From an uncultured Collinsella sp. (GTDB taxonomy: Bacteria; Actinomycetota; Coriobacteriia; Coriobacteriales; Coriobacteriaceae), in NCBI GenBank assembly GCA_902461085.1, contig CABPWH010000032.1, forward strand, positions 1 to 22,466: a stretch of DNA of 22,466 nt, given 5' to 3'. Positions 8,711 to 15,567 of the stretch are shown here, one piece after another. The first letter of the stretch is position 1. The number at the start of each line of letters is the position of its first letter. A model generated the notes under the pieces. That model was not told where the DNA came from. It saw only the letters and a list, made by a program, of their open reading frames with translations, and searched no databases. The position numbers were made by a program, and so were the translations under genes.

Positions 8711-8808
8711 GCGCCCGCCAGAGCGGCAATCTGCCTTTCAATCGTCGGACATGACCGCCAGGTCAATGCCCTCCTCTTTCAAGGCACCTTGCTCGCTCTG
8801 GCGGGCGC
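8711..8808. other. 98-nt long fold-back element (15-bp perfect inverted repeat)
   Basis: GCGCCCGCCAGAGCG (8711-8725) is exactly reverse-complemented at 8794-8808. Inside it, TGCCTT (8732-8737) pairs with AAGGCA (8781-8786), and TGACC/GGTCA with a GCCA loop forms an apical hairpin (8751-8764). No T-run follows the outer stem on either strand, so it is not a standard intrinsic terminator. It lies between the NadE-like gene and the ruvC promoter in an otherwise gene-free 242-base gap. It could be a structured 3' end, an RNA element, or a dispersed repeat. Confidence 0.7.
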
Positions 8809-8866
8809 TCGCTTGCGTATACTCAACCTACAATTCGATCTCGGCTGACTTATAGGGCTAGCGTTG

Positions 8867-8875
8867 TGTTATTCT
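8867..8875 (+). promoter_or_regulatory. Extended -10 promoter element for ruvCAB
   Basis: TGTTATTCT is an extended -10 (TGn plus TATTCT at 8870-8875) about 70 bases ahead of the ruvC start. A weak CTGACT lies near 8845-8850 as a possible -35, with 19-base spacing. A second TATACT (8818-8823) lies further upstream. Confidence 0.5.
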
Positions 8876-8944
8876 AGAACAGACGTTCGTGAATGATGCG
8901 CGGGGCCTTGCCTTGTGCTGTGCTGGTGACGAGGGGAGGTCGGC

Positions 8945-9466
8945 TTGGTTATCTTGGGCATTGACCCCGGTTTGGCTCATACGGGTTGGGGGATTATCGA
9001 GGAGCGGCGTGGCGAGGTCCGCTGTCGTGCCTACGGTTGTATCGAGACCAGCGCGGGCAGCCCACTCGCGGTGCGCCTGTCGCATATCGCCCGTGACCTC
9101 AAGGATGTCGTCGAGCGTTATCGACCTGACACGGCTGCTGTCGAGAGCATCTACTTTGGCGCCAACGTTCGTTCCGCCATCCCCACGGCACATGCCCGCG
9201 GCGCTGCGCTCGTGGCGCTTTCGGAGTGCGCGCTCGAGATTGGCGAGTACACGCCCATGCAGATCAAACAGGCTGTGGTGGGCACCGGCGCCGCGGACAA
9301 GCGGCAGGTCGCCTACATGGTACGCACGCTCACACAGCTCGATCACGACCCGCATCCCGACCATGCCGCCGATGCCCTTGCCTGCGCCATCTGCCATGTA
9401 AACCTCAGCCGCACCCGCGCCCTCACCGGTGGCGAGTTCTATCAACAGAGAGGAACCGGATACTGA
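8945..9466 (+). CDS. ruvC: Holliday junction endonuclease RuvC (TTG start)
   Basis: Cuts Holliday junctions as a dimer in recombinational repair, working with RuvAB. The 173-residue length is standard. The catalytic residues are visible: D7 in GIDPG, E67 in AAVESIYFG, and H140/D143 in HPDHAADALA. His in place of the third Asp is the arrangement also known from Thermus RuvC and is not a defect. Translation starts at TTG 8945, placed just after a strong AGGGGAGGT site; no ATG or GTG at a sensible distance competes. The stop TGA shares its last base with the ruvA ATG (TGATG), which implies translational coupling. First gene of ruvCAB. Confidence 0.97.
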   Translation: MVILGIDPGLAHTGWGIIEERRGEVRCRAYGCIETSAGSPLAVRLSHIARDLKDVVERYRPDTAAVESIYFGANVRSAIPTAHARGAALVALSECALEIGEYTPMQIKQAVVGTGAADKRQVAYMVRTLTQLDHDPHPDHAADALACAICHVNLSRTRALTGGEFYQQRGTGY

Positions 9467-10086
9467 TGATTTCCCAGCTCCACGGAACGCTTGTCGAAGC
9501 CACGATGAGCTCTGCTGTCGTCGATGTGTCGGGCGTTGGCTTTGAGCTCGGCATCTCGGGCAGCACTGCGGCCACGTTGCCGACGCCCGGCGGCGAGGTT
9601 CGCCTCTACACGCGTATGCAGGTGCGCGAGGACGCCATGACACTTTTCGGTTTTTCCTCAAAGGATGAGCGCACGATGTTCGATCGGCTCGTGTCCGTCT
9701 CGGGCGTTGGCCCGCGCTTGGCGCTCGCCGTGCTTTCCACCTATACCGTGGGGCAGCTGTATTCGTTGGTGATGGCCGAGGACGACAAGGGCATGGCCAA
9801 GGTACCCGGTGTGGGCAAAAAGACAGCCCAGCGTCTGATCCTGGAGCTCAAGAGCACCTTTGCCAAGGACAAGGGCTTTGTCCCGGTCGACGTGATTCCC
9901 GGCCAGGTTGCGATGCCCGTGCCCGCTGCTGCTCCCTCGGCCATCGATGATGCCCGTGCGGCGCTCCTTTCCATGGGCTTTAGCCCGCAGGAGACCGATG
10001 TTGCCCTGAGCGGGTATGATGGGCAGAATATGCGTGTCGAGGATCTGCTCGGCGCGGCGCTTAAGCGACTCGGAATGGATGCGTGA
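9466..10086 (+). CDS. ruvA: Holliday junction branch migration protein RuvA
   Basis: Tetrameric Holliday-junction-binding protein that loads the RuvB motor. It has 206 residues: an N-terminal OB-fold (MISQLHGTLVEATMSSAVVDVSGVGF), two helix-hairpin-helix motifs (LVSVSGVGPRLALAVL and MAKVPGVGKKTAQRLILELK), an Ala/Pro linker, and the C-terminal domain III (DDARAALLSMGFSPQETDVAL) that contacts RuvB. The start codon overlaps the ruvC stop by one base and follows an AGAGGAA site. The stop overlaps the preferred ruvB ATG by one base, so all three genes are chained by TGATG junctions. Confidence 0.97.
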   Translation: MISQLHGTLVEATMSSAVVDVSGVGFELGISGSTAATLPTPGGEVRLYTRMQVREDAMTLFGFSSKDERTMFDRLVSVSGVGPRLALAVLSTYTVGQLYSLVMAEDDKGMAKVPGVGKKTAQRLILELKSTFAKDKGFVPVDVIPGQVAMPVPAAAPSAIDDARAALLSMGFSPQETDVALSGYDGQNMRVEDLLGAALKRLGMDA

Positions 10087-11153
10087 TGTGGGAAGCTGAT
10101 GACTCTCAGGACCTGTGGACGACGCCCGGCAACTCGCCGGCGGCATCCATGGCGCACGGCGAGCGCATGGTGGGCTCGGAGCTGACGGCCGAGGACCTCG
10201 ATGTCGACCGCACTTTGCGCCCCCAGCGCCTGGACGACTACTGTGGCCAGGAGCACATCAAGCAGAGCCTGCGCGTGTTGATCGAAGCGGCGCAGAGCCG
10301 TGGCGAGACGCTCGACCACGTGATTTTCTCGGGTCCTCCGGGCCTGGGCAAGACCACGCTGGCCACCGTTATCGCCAACGAGCTGGGCGCTCAGATCAAG
10401 ACCACGAGTGGCCCTGCCATCGCGCGCACGGGCGACCTGGCGGCCATCCTTACTAACTTGCAGCCGGGTGATGTGCTGTTTATAGACGAGATCCACCGCC
10501 TCAACCGTTCGGTCGAGGAGGTCCTGTACCCCGCGATGGAGGACTTTGCCCTCGATATCGTGATTGGCAAGGGTCCGGCGGCGCGCTCGATTCGCCTGGA
10601 TATTCCCAAGTTTACGTTGGTGGCGGCAACGACTCGCTCAGGCATGTTGACCGGCCCGTTGCGCGACCGCTTTGGCATTTCATATCGCCTGGATTACTAC
10701 ACGGTCGAGGAGCTCGCGCAGATTGTGACGCGCTCGGCGACTATCCTGGGCGTGACGATCGACCGTCCCAGTGCACTCGAGATCGGCTCGCGTTCGCGCG
10801 GCACGCCACGTCTTGCCAACCGCCTGCTCAAGCGCGTGCGCGATTACGCACAGGTGCGCGGCAACGGCCCCATCGAGCTCGATATCTGCCGCCAGGCGCT
10901 CGAGTTCTTCGAGATCGACGAGCTCGGTCTGGACTGGATGGATATTCGCATTTTGGAGACGCTCGCCAAGACGTTCTCCGGTCGTGCCGTGGGACTTACG
11001 ACCCTTGCCAGCGCGGTGGGCGAGGACCCGGGCACGCTCGAGGATGTCTATGAGCCCTATTTGCTGCAGTGCGGGTTGATGATTCGTACGCCGCAGGGCC
11101 GTCAGGCGACCCTTCGCACCTTTGAGCACCTGGGGATTGAACCTACCGTTTAG
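10086..11153 (+). CDS. ruvB: Holliday junction branch migration ATPase RuvB
   Basis: AAA+ hexameric motor that drives branch migration on RuvA-bound junctions. It has 355 residues with Walker A GPPGLGKT (83-90), Walker B DEIH (134-137), sensor 1 AATTRSG, arginine finger GPLRDRFG, and the C-terminal winged helix (GLDWMDIRILETLAKTFSGRAVGLTTLA). The first 40 or so residues are a variable extension before DRTLRPQRLDDYCGQ. ATG 10086 is chosen for its TGATG junction with the ruvA stop; an adjacent in-frame GTG at 10083 is the alternative and would add one residue. No clear intrinsic terminator follows. Confidence 0.97.
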   Translation: MWEADDSQDLWTTPGNSPAASMAHGERMVGSELTAEDLDVDRTLRPQRLDDYCGQEHIKQSLRVLIEAAQSRGETLDHVIFSGPPGLGKTTLATVIANELGAQIKTTSGPAIARTGDLAAILTNLQPGDVLFIDEIHRLNRSVEEVLYPAMEDFALDIVIGKGPAARSIRLDIPKFTLVAATTRSGMLTGPLRDRFGISYRLDYYTVEELAQIVTRSATILGVTIDRPSALEIGSRSRGTPRLANRLLKRVRDYAQVRGNGPIELDICRQALEFFEIDELGLDWMDIRILETLAKTFSGRAVGLTTLASAVGEDPGTLEDVYEPYLLQCGLMIRTPQGRQATLRTFEHLGIEPTV

Positions 11154-11230
11154 GGCGCTTTGTTTTGGCGGGCTGTTGGGCTATCGCTGGGCATCGGGTA
11201 AACATATCGCCGTTCATCGGGTATGGGCGT

Positions 11231-11257
11231 TTTACTGTTGCGCGCCCGTGCTATGCT
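11231..11257 (+). promoter_or_regulatory. Probable promoter of fhs
   Basis: TGCTATGCT (11249-11257) is an extended -10, with a TTTACT hexamer (11231-11236) 15 bases upstream as a weak -35. It sits about 40 bases before the fhs start, in the 144-base gap after ruvB, where nothing else was recognised. Confidence 0.55.
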
Positions 11258-11297
11258 GAATTGGTCTTTTTCTCATTCGGTAACGAAAGGACCGCCC

Positions 11298-12965
11298 ATG
11301 CCTACTGACATCGAAATCGCACGTTCTGTCACGCCGCTGCCTATTACCGAGGTGGCCAAGAACGCCGGCGTCGACGTTAAGCACCTTATTCCGTACGGCT
11401 TCGACAAGGCTAAGGTCGACTATTCACTGCTCAACGAGTCGACTGATCACCAGGCCAAGCTCGTCCTCGTGACCGCCATCAACCCCACGCCCGCCGGCGA
11501 GGGCAAGACCACCACGACCATCGGTCTGGCCGATGGCCTGCGTCGCCGCGGCGTCAAGAGTGCCGTGGCCCTGCGCGAGCCTTCGCTCGGTCCCGTCTTT
11601 GGCGTAAAGGGCGGTGCCGCCGGCGGCGGTTGGGCCCAGGTCATCCCTATGGAGGACATCAACCTGCACTTTACCGGCGACTTCCACGCTATCGGTGCTG
11701 CCAACAACCTGCTGGCCGCCATGCTCGATAACCACATCCAGCAGGGCAATCAGCTCGGTATTGACGTTAAGCGCATCACCTGGAAGCGCGTTGTCGACAT
11801 GAACGACCGCCAGCTGCGCCATGTTATCGACGGCATTGGCGGCAAGGCCCAGGGCGTGCCGCGCGAGGACGGCTTCGATATCACCGTTGCCTCCGAGGTC
11901 ATGGCAATCCTGTGCCTGTCCACGAGCATCAACGACCTCAAGGAGCGCTTGGGCGAGATCGTCGTCGGCTACAGCTATGCCGGCGACCCCGTCCGCGCCC
12001 GCGACCTCAAGGCTCAGGGCGCCATGGCTGCGCTGCTTAAGGATGCGCTCAAGCCCAACTTGGTGCAAACACTCGAGGGCACGCCCGCGTTTGTCCACGG
12101 CGGTCCCTTCGCCAACATTGCCCACGGCTGCAACTCTATCATGGCCACGCGTATGGCGATGCGCTTTGGCGATGTTGCCATTACCGAGGCCGGCTTCGGT
12201 GCCGATCTGGGTGCCGAGAAGTTCCTCGACATCAAGTGCCGCATGACGGGCGTTCGCCCCAGCGCCGTCGTGATCGTCGCTACCGCTCGTGCGCTTAAGT
12301 ACAACGGTGGCGTCGCCAAGGCCGACCTCAACGAGGAGAACCTCGAAGCACTCAAGGCTGGCATGCCCAACCTGCTGCGTCACGTCGACAACATCCAGAA
12401 CGTTTATGGTCTGCCCTGCGTGGTCGCCATCAACCGCTTCCCGACGGACACCGAGGCCGAGCTTGCGCTCATCGAGTCCGAGTGCCAGAAGCTCGGTGTC
12501 AACGTTAAACTGTCCGAGGTCTGGGCCAAGGGCGGCGAGGGCGCGCTCGAGCTGGCCGATGAGGTCATGCGTCTGATTGAGCAGCCGAGCAAGCTCAAGT
12601 TTGCCTATGAGGACGGCGCTGATGTCGCTGATGCCCTCGAGGCCGTTGCCACCAAGGTCTACCGCGCCGACGGCGTTGACTTTACGCCGGCCGCCAAGCG
12701 CCAGCTCGCCGAGCTGCGCGAGAATGGCTTTGGCAACCTGCCGGTGTGCGTCGCCAAGACGCAGTACAGCTTTAGCGACAACGCCAAGGCCCTGGGCGCT
12801 CCCGAGAACTTCCGCATCACCGTGCGTGAGCTCAAGGTTTCTGCCGGCGCCCACTTTGTGGTCGCGCTGACCGGCAGCGTTCTGACCATGCCGGGTCTGC
12901 CCAAGGTGCCCGCGGCCGAGAACATCGACGTCGACAACGACGGCAACATCACCGGTCTGTTCTAA
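11298..12965 (+). CDS. fhs: Formate--tetrahydrofolate ligase
   Basis: Makes 10-formyl-tetrahydrofolate from formate, ATP and tetrahydrofolate in the cytoplasm, feeding purine synthesis and one-carbon metabolism. The 555-residue length is normal for the family. The ATP loop TPAGEGKTTT (64-73) is intact, followed by the conserved REPSLGPVFGVKGGAAGGG and NLHFTGDFHAI segments and ending in MPGLPKVPAAENIDVDNDG. The start is the ATG at 11298, since GAAAGGA (11285-11291) lies 6 bases upstream; an in-frame start upstream would fall at the promoter. It is monocistronic, between its own promoter and a strong terminator. A probable cyclodeaminase of the same pathway begins at 22376. Confidence 0.97.
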   Translation: MPTDIEIARSVTPLPITEVAKNAGVDVKHLIPYGFDKAKVDYSLLNESTDHQAKLVLVTAINPTPAGEGKTTTTIGLADGLRRRGVKSAVALREPSLGPVFGVKGGAAGGGWAQVIPMEDINLHFTGDFHAIGAANNLLAAMLDNHIQQGNQLGIDVKRITWKRVVDMNDRQLRHVIDGIGGKAQGVPREDGFDITVASEVMAILCLSTSINDLKERLGEIVVGYSYAGDPVRARDLKAQGAMAALLKDALKPNLVQTLEGTPAFVHGGPFANIAHGCNSIMATRMAMRFGDVAITEAGFGADLGAEKFLDIKCRMTGVRPSAVVIVATARALKYNGGVAKADLNEENLEALKAGMPNLLRHVDNIQNVYGLPCVVAINRFPTDTEAELALIESECQKLGVNVKLSEVWAKGGEGALELADEVMRLIEQPSKLKFAYEDGADVADALEAVATKVYRADGVDFTPAAKRQLAELRENGFGNLPVCVAKTQYSFSDNAKALGAPENFRITVRELKVSAGAHFVVALTGSVLTMPGLPKVPAAENIDVDNDGNITGLF

Positions 12966-12990
12966 GTCTGCTGTCCATAGCTGCTTGTCC

Positions 12991-13026
12991 GCCCCGCCGT
13001 GCCCACAAGGCCCGGCGGGGCTTTTT
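12991..13026 (+). terminator. Intrinsic terminator of fhs
   Basis: GCCCCGCCG (12991-12999) pairs with CGGCGGGGC (13013-13021), with an inner GCC/GGC extension, and is followed by TTTTT (13022-13026). It lies 26 bases after the fhs stop. Confidence 0.92.
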
Positions 13027-13090
13027 GATCCTTAGGCCCGCGCATGTCTTGTAGATACCGACGGACTCTGCCCATCATAGGCTTTTGCGC

Positions 13091-13099
13091 TGGTAGAAT
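13091..13099 (+). promoter_or_regulatory. Extended -10 element for the PASTA-like membrane protein gene
   Basis: TGGTAGAAT (13091-13099) lies 45 bases before the start codon. No good -35 is seen, as expected when an extended -10 carries the promoter. Confidence 0.5.
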
Positions 13100-13144
13100 G
13101 CATGGATAACTTGATGCTTACAGGCGACGGAAAGGAATCGTTGC

Positions 13145-14113
13145 ATGGATCAGGACAAGACAACCGTGATGGGCGGCTACGGTTCCGCGCAGGCTGGCGA
13201 TAGCGCCGATGCGACCCGCGTTGTTCCCAACCCCGGTTATGTCGACCCCGCCGCGACGCTGCCTTCTGCCGAGCCCACACGAGTTATGGGCTATGGCGAC
13301 GCGGCGCAGGACCCTTACGCTTCATCTTTGCAAAGCCCCTATGGCAACGCGGCGGCAGACCCGTTTGATTACGCGCCGCAGGATTCTTATGCCGCCTCGA
13401 CGCCGAATCCCTATGATGACCTGCCGCAGAATCCCATTCCGCAGCCTCAGCAGACGACGTATATGCCTCGCACGGCGCAGCCTCGCTACGAGTCGCGCGA
13501 GCCGTATCGCGAGTACCCCAAGTCGATTCCGCAATATGGCGAGGACGAGGAAGAGACGCCGTCGCGTTCGTCGAGCGTGATTAAGAAGATCCTCATCGTG
13601 CTGGCGATCTTCTTTGCGCTGTCGGTTGTGTTTGCCATCGTGTCGGGCATGCTCAACAAGCGAGGGAGTTCAACGGCCGATACCACTGCCGAGCAAACCG
13701 AGTCCGCCTCGTCTAGCACCGTCGATCTGAGTGATATCCCGGGGCAGTACTGGTCCAACGCCAAGAAGATCCTCAAGTCGCGCGGCGCCGATCTTTCGAA
13801 TGCCGTGGTCCTGACTGATGATGGCTCAACGCCCGTCATCGATGCCAACTGGGTCGTTACTTCTGCCTACTATAACGACAGCGGCAACCTCGAAATTCAG
13901 CTCACGCACAAGAACAGCTCGGGCAACTCGTCCGACGGACAAAGCGGTACCGACAGCTCGAGCTCCAATACGCTGGAGGACTTGAGCAACAAAGCACAGG
14001 AGTTGGGAGACAAGGCGCAAGAGCTGGGCGATACCGCGCAGAACTTGGGCGACATGGCGACGGATGCCTGGAACGCCCTGCAAAACGGCATCTCGGGCGC
14101 GCAGGGAAACTAG
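13145..14113 (+). CDS. Single-pass membrane protein with disordered Thr-motif N-terminus, PASTA-like domain and heptad-repeat tail
   Basis: No named function recognised. The 322-residue protein has four parts. Residues 1-145 are a Pro/Gln/Tyr/Asp-rich, probably disordered cytoplasmic region with three similar short motifs: DKTTVM (4-9), DATRVV (22-27) and EPTRVM (43-48). Residues 149-170 form one membrane helix (KKILIVLAIFFALSVVFAIV), preceded by Lys and acidic residues. Residues 195-255 resemble a PASTA domain (IPGQYWSNAKKILKSRGADL ... VIDANWVVTSAYY). Residues 280-307 are four 7-residue repeats of the type LGDKAQE, predicted to be an amphipathic helix. The Thr motifs look like FHA/Ser-Thr-kinase target sites, and PASTA domains belong to the same signalling world, so a role in cell envelope signalling is an inference. 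The start has AAAGGA (13131-13136) 8 bases upstream. It converges on the next gene with a 12-base gap. Confidence 0.8.
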   Translation: MDQDKTTVMGGYGSAQAGDSADATRVVPNPGYVDPAATLPSAEPTRVMGYGDAAQDPYASSLQSPYGNAAADPFDYAPQDSYAASTPNPYDDLPQNPIPQPQQTTYMPRTAQPRYESREPYREYPKSIPQYGEDEEETPSRSSSVIKKILIVLAIFFALSVVFAIVSGMLNKRGSSTADTTAEQTESASSSTVDLSDIPGQYWSNAKKILKSRGADLSNAVVLTDDGSTPVIDANWVVTSAYYNDSGNLEIQLTHKNSSGNSSDGQSGTDSSSSNTLEDLSNKAQELGDKAQELGDTAQNLGDMATDAWNALQNGISGAQGN

Positions 14114-14125
14114 CTGTTAAGCAGG

Positions 14126-15349
14126 CTACAGCTGCTCGGCCGGACGGTCGGGCGAGCTAAAGCCCGAGTCAAACGTAACGACGCATGAGGCATCGGGTCG
14201 GCGCTCGTGCACGATGCGCGTGACGAGCTCCAGCAGTTCCTCGTCGGATATGTCAAAGCCGTCGGGACGCACCAAGTCAAACGAAACGAACCCGTCGTGC
14301 TCGTGCAGGTCGTGGATGGAGAGCGCGGGATCGATTTGCATGACGCCGCGCTTGACCCAGCCGCGCAAGTCATCGCCGGTTGTCGCGATGGGGTCGCAGT
14401 GCAGCGTGATACCAATGCCCATCTGGCGCTTGATATCGTGCTCGATGGTGTCCAGAATCTCGTGGTGCTCAAACGCGTCGCCCTCGCCGGGCATCTCCAC
14501 GTGGGCGCTGGCAAACTGACGACCGGGGCCGTAGTCGTGCACCATCAGGTCATGTGTGCCCAAGACCTGCGGATAGGACATGATCTTGTCGCGGATTGCC
14601 TGGACGAGCTTGGGGTCGGGCGCTTGTCCTAACAGCGGGCTGATGGCGTCGCGCACCAGGCCCAGGCCGCTGATGCAGATGAAGATGCCCACGCCCAGGC
14701 CAGCCCAGCCATCGAGGTCAAAGCCGGTCGTCTGCGAAATAAGCGCCGCCACCAAGACCGAGCCCGAGGTGATGACGTCGTTTTTGGAGTCCTGCGCTGT
14801 GGCGATGAGCGTCTCGGAATCGATGCAATCGCCCAGCGTGCGGTTGAACGCTGCCATCCAGAGCTTAACGAGCATGGACAAGACGAGGGCGGCTAAGGAG
14901 AGCACCGAATATGCAGTGGGGGAAGGTTTGATGATCTTGGTGACCGACTCGAGGATCAGGTTGATGCCGACGGCGCAAACCAGGACGGCGACGAACAGGC
15001 CGGCTAGGTACTCATAGCGGCCGTGGCCGTAAGGGTGGCCCTCGTCTGCCGGGCGGCTGGCAAGGCGGAACCCGAGCAGGCTCACGATGTTGCTCGAGGC
15101 ATCGGAGAGGTTGTTGAAAGCGTCGGCGATGAGGGAGACGGAACCGGCGAGCAGGCCCGCGATGCCCTTGGCCAGGCACAGGGTGATGTTGAGTCCAATG
15201 CAGATGAGGCTTGCGGTAAAACCCGCGTTGGTGCGGCAAGATGCATCGACCGGCTCGTCCTCGCTGCCGGGGAGCAGCGGATCACAGGGGCTACGGCCCT
15301 CCCCGCTGCCGGGAACAAGCGTATGTACCAGCCGATTTACAAATAGCAT
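14126..15349 (-). CDS. Cation diffusion facilitator family metal efflux transporter (probably Mn-type)
   Basis: Exports divalent metal from the cytoplasm in exchange for protons. The 407-residue protein has the six-helix CDF core and a C-terminal cytoplasmic domain extended by about 70 residues. TM2 carries DAFNNLSDASSN and TM5 carries AQDSKNDVITSG, with the family loop RPADEGHPYGHGRYEYL between them. The metal site reads N79xxxD83 (TM2) and D187xxxD191 (TM5). An Asn-Asp-Asp-Asp site is the type described for manganese exporters such as pneumococcal MntE, whereas zinc members use His/Asp. ATG 15349 is preferred because GAGGA lies 8 bases upstream; an in-frame ATG 39 bases further upstream has no such site. 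A -10-like TACACT lies on the minus strand at 15383-15388. The stop faces that of the neighbour, with a 6-bp AGCTGT/ACAGCT hairpin (14112-14133) across the junction. Confidence 0.9.
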   Translation of the reverse strand: MLFVNRLVHTLVPGSGEGRSPCDPLLPGSEDEPVDASCRTNAGFTASLICIGLNITLCLAKGIAGLLAGSVSLIADAFNNLSDASSNIVSLLGFRLASRPADEGHPYGHGRYEYLAGLFVAVLVCAVGINLILESVTKIIKPSPTAYSVLSLAALVLSMLVKLWMAAFNRTLGDCIDSETLIATAQDSKNDVITSGSVLVAALISQTTGFDLDGWAGLGVGIFICISGLGLVRDAISPLLGQAPDPKLVQAIRDKIMSYPQVLGTHDLMVHDYGPGRQFASAHVEMPGEGDAFEHHEILDTIEHDIKRQMGIGITLHCDPIATTGDDLRGWVKRGVMQIDPALSIHDLHEHDGFVSFDLVRPDGFDISDEELLELVTRIVHERRPDASCVVTFDSGFSSPDRPAEQL

Positions 15350-15476
15350 AGCGGTCGTCCTCACAATCATGTTTAAGGGGATAGTGTAGCTCGCGCGGGG
15401 GCGCCGTGCACCGATGCTCAGAAAATGCAGCAATAGTCTGCCGGTGCTAACGAGCGAGCCTTCTCGTCTGCCTGGG

Positions 15477-15493
15477 TGGTCCATTTTGGGCCA
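15477..15493. promoter_or_regulatory. TGGNCCA heptamer pair, possible operator
   Basis: TGGTCCATTTTGGGCCA holds two TGGNCCA heptamers 3 bases apart. It lies in the divergent gap between the CDF and zinc-ribbon genes, 75 bases before the latter's start. Related pairs occur at 21990-22005 and 22198-22213. Confidence 0.4.
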
Positions 15494-15567
15494 CATGGGT
15501 ATGGGCACGTGCCTGTTTGATCGACATACTTAATGCCGACAGCCCCTGTGCAAAGGAGGACGTTTCC

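Noticed and set aside
8711..8808. Reading the fold-back as an intrinsic terminator or as SRP/6S RNA
   Set aside because: No T-run follows on either strand, and the conserved SRP RNA loop and 6S central-bubble layout were not recognised.
8945..9466. RuvC active-site loss because the third Asp is His
   Set aside because: His at this position with the following Asp is a known functional variant, as in Thermus RuvC.
11424..12854. A 476-codon minus-strand frame opposite fhs
   Set aside because: It mirrors the codon pattern of fhs, which is certain; the product is Leu/Gly/Asp-rich and matches nothing known.
14112..14133. AGCTGT/ACAGCT hairpin between the convergent genes as a bidirectional terminator
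   Set aside because: Only 6 bp with a 10-base loop and no T-run on either side; too weak to call.
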